From a bacterium HR40 (GTDB lineage: Bacteria; Pseudomonadota; Alphaproteobacteria; Geminicoccales; Geminicoccaceae): DNA of 64,000 nucleotides. Location of the stretch: assembly GCA_002898275.1 (NCBI GenBank), contig BEIQ01000002.1, forward strand, positions 310,001 to 374,000. Direction: 5' to 3'. Below, piece after piece: positions 61,689 through 64,000 of this stretch. The notes under the pieces were generated by a model, which saw only the letters and a program-made list of their open reading frames with translations, was not told where the DNA came from and did not search any database. The position numbers were made by a program, and so were the translations under genes. Each line of letters starts with the position of its first letter. Within the stretch, counting starts at the first letter, position 1.

Positions 61689-62348
61689 TCACACGATGCG
61701 CTGGCCGGTCTTCTGCCAGTCGGCGAGAAAGCCGGCGAGCCCTTTGTCGGTGAGCGGATGTTGCACCATGGCCCGCAGCACCGCGGGCGGTACCGTGGCG
61801 ACATGGGCGCCAGCGCGTGCCGCTTCGACGACATGCCCGAGGTTGCGGATCGAGGCGGCGAGCACCCGCGTGCGGATGGTCTCGGGGTAATTGCGGTAGA
61901 TGGCGCAGATCTGCTCCACGAGCTCCATGCCGCGATGGCCGATGTCGTCGAGGCGGCCGACGAAAGGCGAGACGAAGGTCGCTCCGGCGCGCGCCGCCAG
62001 CAGCGCCTGGGCGGGGTGGAAGCACAGGGTGAGGTTGGTGGCAATGCCCTCCGCCGACAACCGCCGGCAGGCTTTGAGCCCGTCCCACGTGAGCGGCAGC
62101 TTGACGCAAATGTTCCCCGCGATCTCGGCGAGTCGATGGGCCTCGCGCAGCATGCCGTCGAAATCGGTCGCCGCCACTTCCGCGCTCACCGGTCCCGGCA
62201 CCAGGGCGCAGATCTCGGCCAGGACGTCGAACAACGGCCGTCCGGTCCGCGCCACCAGGGTCGGGTTGGTGGTCACCCCGTCGACGAGTCCGCTCGCCGC
62301 GAGCTCCGCGATCTCGCCCACATCCGCCGTATCGACGAAAAACTGCAT
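61689..62348 (-). CDS. Transaldolase / fructose-6-phosphate aldolase family enzyme
   Basis: 219 residues, the short FSA/TalC form. [20 protein letters not shown] starts the barrel, followed by [16 protein letters not shown]. The Schiff-base lysine is K83 in [14 protein letters not shown]. The later blocks are [20 protein letters not shown] and [12 protein letters not shown]. It transfers or cleaves a dihydroxyacetone unit in pentose phosphate or related sugar metabolism; whether it is a transaldolase or an FSA aldolase cannot be decided by eye. It is the third of three tightly spaced leftward genes after hspQ. Confidence 0.93.
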   Translation of the reverse strand: MQFFVDTADVGEIAELAASGLVDGVTTNPTLVARTGRPLFDVLAEICALVPGPVSAEVAATDFDGMLREAHRLAEIAGNICVKLPLTWDGLKACRRLSAEGIATNLTLCFHPAQALLAARAGATFVSPFVGRLDDIGHRGMELVEQICAIYRNYPETIRTRVLAASIRNLGHVVEAARAGAHVATVPPAVLRAMVQHPLTDKGLAGFLADWQKTGQRIV

Positions 62349-62375
62349 GTCCGTCCCGTCGCCTCCCCGGTGCTG

Positions 62376-62705
62376 TCAATGGCTCGTGCGCGGACGCGGA
62401 ATGTAACGACCGTCGCGGCACTCGGCAAAGAATTCCCCGAGCTGCGGATGTTCGACGGGTTCGCCACTCGTGTCGGGTTGAAGGTTTTGCTCGGACACAT
62501 AGGCGATGTAGTAAGAATCCTCGTTTTCCGCGAGGAGATGGTAGAAGGGCTGATCCTTGCGTGGCCGGATCTCCTCGGGGATCGATTGGTACCACTCCTC
62601 CGTGTTGCTGTACACCGGATCCACGTCGAAGATCACGCCGCGAAACGGAAAGAACCGGTGGCGAACCACTTGACCGATGGCGAACTTGGCGGTGCGCTGC
62701 GACAT
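62376..62705 (-). CDS. hspQ: Heat shock protein HspQ (YccV-like)
   Basis: 109 residues. The YccV/hemimethylated-DNA-binding fold reads AKFAIGQVVRHRFFPFRGVI, then FDVDPVYSNTEEWYQSIPEE and DQPFYHLLAENEDSYYIAYV. HspQ is a heat-inducible factor that stimulates Lon/ClpP degradation of selected proteins (for example DnaA) and was first described as a hemimethylated-DNA-binding protein. The ATG at 62705 begins MSQRTAKFAIGQ. It precedes the transaldolase family gene by 27 bp. Confidence 0.93.
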   Translation of the reverse strand: MSQRTAKFAIGQVVRHRFFPFRGVIFDVDPVYSNTEEWYQSIPEEIRPRKDQPFYHLLAENEDSYYIAYVSEQNLQPDTSGEPVEHPQLGEFFAECRDGRYIPRPRTSH

Positions 62706-62798
62706 CGTCCACCTCGCGGGAAATCGCCCCTGGCGGCCGCGCCGGGGCTCGTCCGCGCGGCGCGACCACAGCTCGCTATCGACATAGCGCAATGCCGG

Positions 62799-63668
62799 TT
62801 AGTTTTCGACGAGGTTGCGGACGAGGCTCGAGGTGTCCCAACGGCCACCACCTGCCTGCTGGATCAGCCGGTAGAACTGGTCGACGAGGGCCGTAACCGG
62901 CAATGCCGCGCCGTTCCGTCTCCCCTCCTCGAGCGCGATGCGGAGGTCCTTCCGCATCCAATCGACGGCAAAGCCGAAGTCGAACTCGCCTCTTACCATG
63001 GTCTTGAAGCGGTTGTCCATCTGCCAAGATTGCGCCGCACCCTTGGATATCACCTCGTAGACCTTGTCCGTATCGAGTCCCGCCCGTACGGCGAAGTTGA
63101 CGGCCTCCGCCAACGCCTGGAGCAATCCCGCGATGGCGATCTGGTTCACCATTTTGGTGAGCTGGCCGCTGCCTGCCGGCCCCATGAGCGCGACCATCCG
63201 CGCATAGGCGCGGATGAGCGGCTCGGCTCGGCCGAAGGCCTCGGCCTCGCCGCCGCACATCACCGTGAGCGTCCCGTTCTCCGCCCCGGACTGGCCGCCG
63301 GAAACCGGACAGTCGAGGAAATGCGCCCCTCGTTCGGCACAGGCCCGAGCGAGTTCGCGCGCCACCTCTGCCGAAGCGGTGGTGTGATCGATGAACAGCG
63401 CTCCCGGCGCGAGCCCGGCGAGGATCCCGTCTTCTCCATAGGCCACGGCGCGCAGATCGTCGTCGTCGCCGACACAGGTGCAGACGGCTTCTGCTCCGAG
63501 TGCGGCGGTACGGGGGCTGGTCGCCACCTCGCCGCCATGGAGCTGTTGCCAGCGCTCGGCCTTCGCCCGGGTGCGGTTCCAGACCCGCACGCGGTGGCCG
63601 GCACGGGCGAGATGTCCGGCCATGGGAAAACCCATGACGCCGAGACCAATGAACGCGACTTCGGCCAT
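62799..63668 (-). CDS. NAD(P)-dependent beta-hydroxyacid dehydrogenase (HIBADH family)
   Basis: 289 residues. The Rossmann motif is VAFIGLGVMGFPMAGHLARA (GxGxxG at 8-13). The substrate-binding block is HFLDCPVSGGQSGAENGTLT. The catalytic lysine lies in GQLTKMVNQIAIAG. The C-terminal helical domain has DFGFAVDWMRKDLRIALEEG. The family includes 3-hydroxyisobutyrate and tartronate-semialdehyde reductases; the exact substrate is not readable. It starts 166 bp before the NhaD-type stop and follows it in the same direction. Confidence 0.93.
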   Translation of the reverse strand: MAEVAFIGLGVMGFPMAGHLARAGHRVRVWNRTRAKAERWQQLHGGEVATSPRTAALGAEAVCTCVGDDDDLRAVAYGEDGILAGLAPGALFIDHTTASAEVARELARACAERGAHFLDCPVSGGQSGAENGTLTVMCGGEAEAFGRAEPLIRAYARMVALMGPAGSGQLTKMVNQIAIAGLLQALAEAVNFAVRAGLDTDKVYEVISKGAAQSWQMDNRFKTMVRGEFDFGFAVDWMRKDLRIALEEGRRNGAALPVTALVDQFYRLIQQAGGGRWDTSSLVRNLVEN

Positions 63669-63833
63669 CCTTCGTCCTTCGCTCCTCGAACCGCCATCGA
63701 CAGCGGGCGGAGACGCGACCGTCTGCCGCTGTCGGCACCGCCCATCCTGTCCGATCCCGTTCGCGGCGCGGCGTCCGTTTGCCGCGAGCCTCTCGCTCCC
63801 ACCGGCGGCTCTGCCCCGTCGCGATCCGGCCTC

Positions 63834-64000
63834 CTACACGAACCAGATCAGAGTGACGACGAGGAAGAGCGGCAAAAGAATGCTCCCCGACCACACCATG
63901 AAGCCGAAGAAGCTGGGCATGGGAGTGCCCGCTTCCTCGGCAATGGAGCGCACCATGAAATTCGGGGCGTTACCGATGTAGGTGTTGGCACCCATGAACA
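63834..64000 (-). CDS. NhaD-type sodium:proton antiporter (C-terminal end only)
   Basis: The last 55 codons of a leftward gene that begins beyond the window. The residues read [20 protein letters not shown], then [16 protein letters not shown], and end in a membrane helix [14 protein letters not shown]. The [14 protein letters not shown] motif is typical of the C-terminus of NhaD/UIT1-family sodium:proton antiporters (arsenite-permease-like fold). These exchange Na+ for H+ across the inner membrane. Only this fragment is visible, so sub-family is uncertain. Confidence 0.75.
   Translation of the reverse strand, partial: FMGANTYIGNAPNFMVRSIAEEAGTPMPSFFGFMVWSGSILLPLFLVVTLIWFV

Overview
The window is GC-rich, densely packed chromosomal DNA from a Gram-negative bacterium, most likely an alphaproteobacterium. 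The reasons are the ruvCAB-ybgC-tolQRAB-pal-cpoB-tilS-ftsH arrangement, the aa3-type cytochrome oxidase operon with small accessory genes that runs on into thrC and an M16 peptidase, the DUF3422, SURF1 and DUF983 genes, and the YejABEF importer. I cannot name a genus. I saw no insertion sequence, prophage, CRISPR array, tRNA or rRNA.

Layout. 1-1874: 3' end of a sugar-acid dehydratase (IlvD/Edd family) and an exported TPR protein. 1893-7555: yejABEF peptide importer. 7667-12035: a cluster of exported proteins (OmpA-like, a 112-aa cysteine-pair protein, a divergent DUF2807 beta-solenoid protein, a CsgG-like lipoprotein with peptidoglycan-binding and DUF4384 domains, a 102-aa exported protein, and a protein made of three nearly identical curlin-like repeats). 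12598-17996: sulfotransferase, divergent PEP-carboxylase-like protein, M24 hydrolase. 18293-19766: EVE-domain protein and AbrB-type membrane protein. 19823-31723: long leftward envelope and DNA-repair block (yebC, ruvCAB, ybgC, tolQRAB, pal, cpoB, tilS, ftsH). 31875-32853: PilZ protein, a probable small RNA with its own promoter and terminator, and a 63-aa protein. 33135-35945: polyamine-type ABC transporter without a binding protein. 35852-46583: leftward cytochrome oxidase operon (coxB, coxA, ctaB, a 40-aa coxF-like gene, coxC, DUF983, surf1, ctaA) continuing into an M32 carboxypeptidase, thrC and an M16 peptidase. 46748-52661: DUF3422, rsmE, ubiA, ycjX-like and ycjF-like genes, UPF0149. 52744-60014: an ACP-acyl-AMP ligase-acyltransferase fusion and an RND efflux pair. 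60080-64000: ChaN-like lipoprotein, secreted protein, transaldolase family aldolase, hspQ, a beta-hydroxyacid dehydrogenase, and the end of an NhaD-type antiporter.

How the genes work together. Four functional units stand out: the Tol-Pal envelope machine with the RuvABC resolvasome, the terminal oxidase with heme A synthesis and copper-site assembly genes, the Yej importer, and the 7.7-12.1 kb secreted cluster. The last looks like an uncharacterised variant of curli/holdfast-anchor (CsgG/HfaB) secretion and is the best candidate for a new system. Its repeat gene has a Crp/Fnr-like palindrome about 90 bp upstream. Many neighbouring genes overlap by GTGA or ATGA, which suggests pervasive translational coupling.

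Limits: function calls rest on reading motifs by eye. Start codons were chosen from signal peptides, family N-termini and overlaps, and non-ATG starts are common here.
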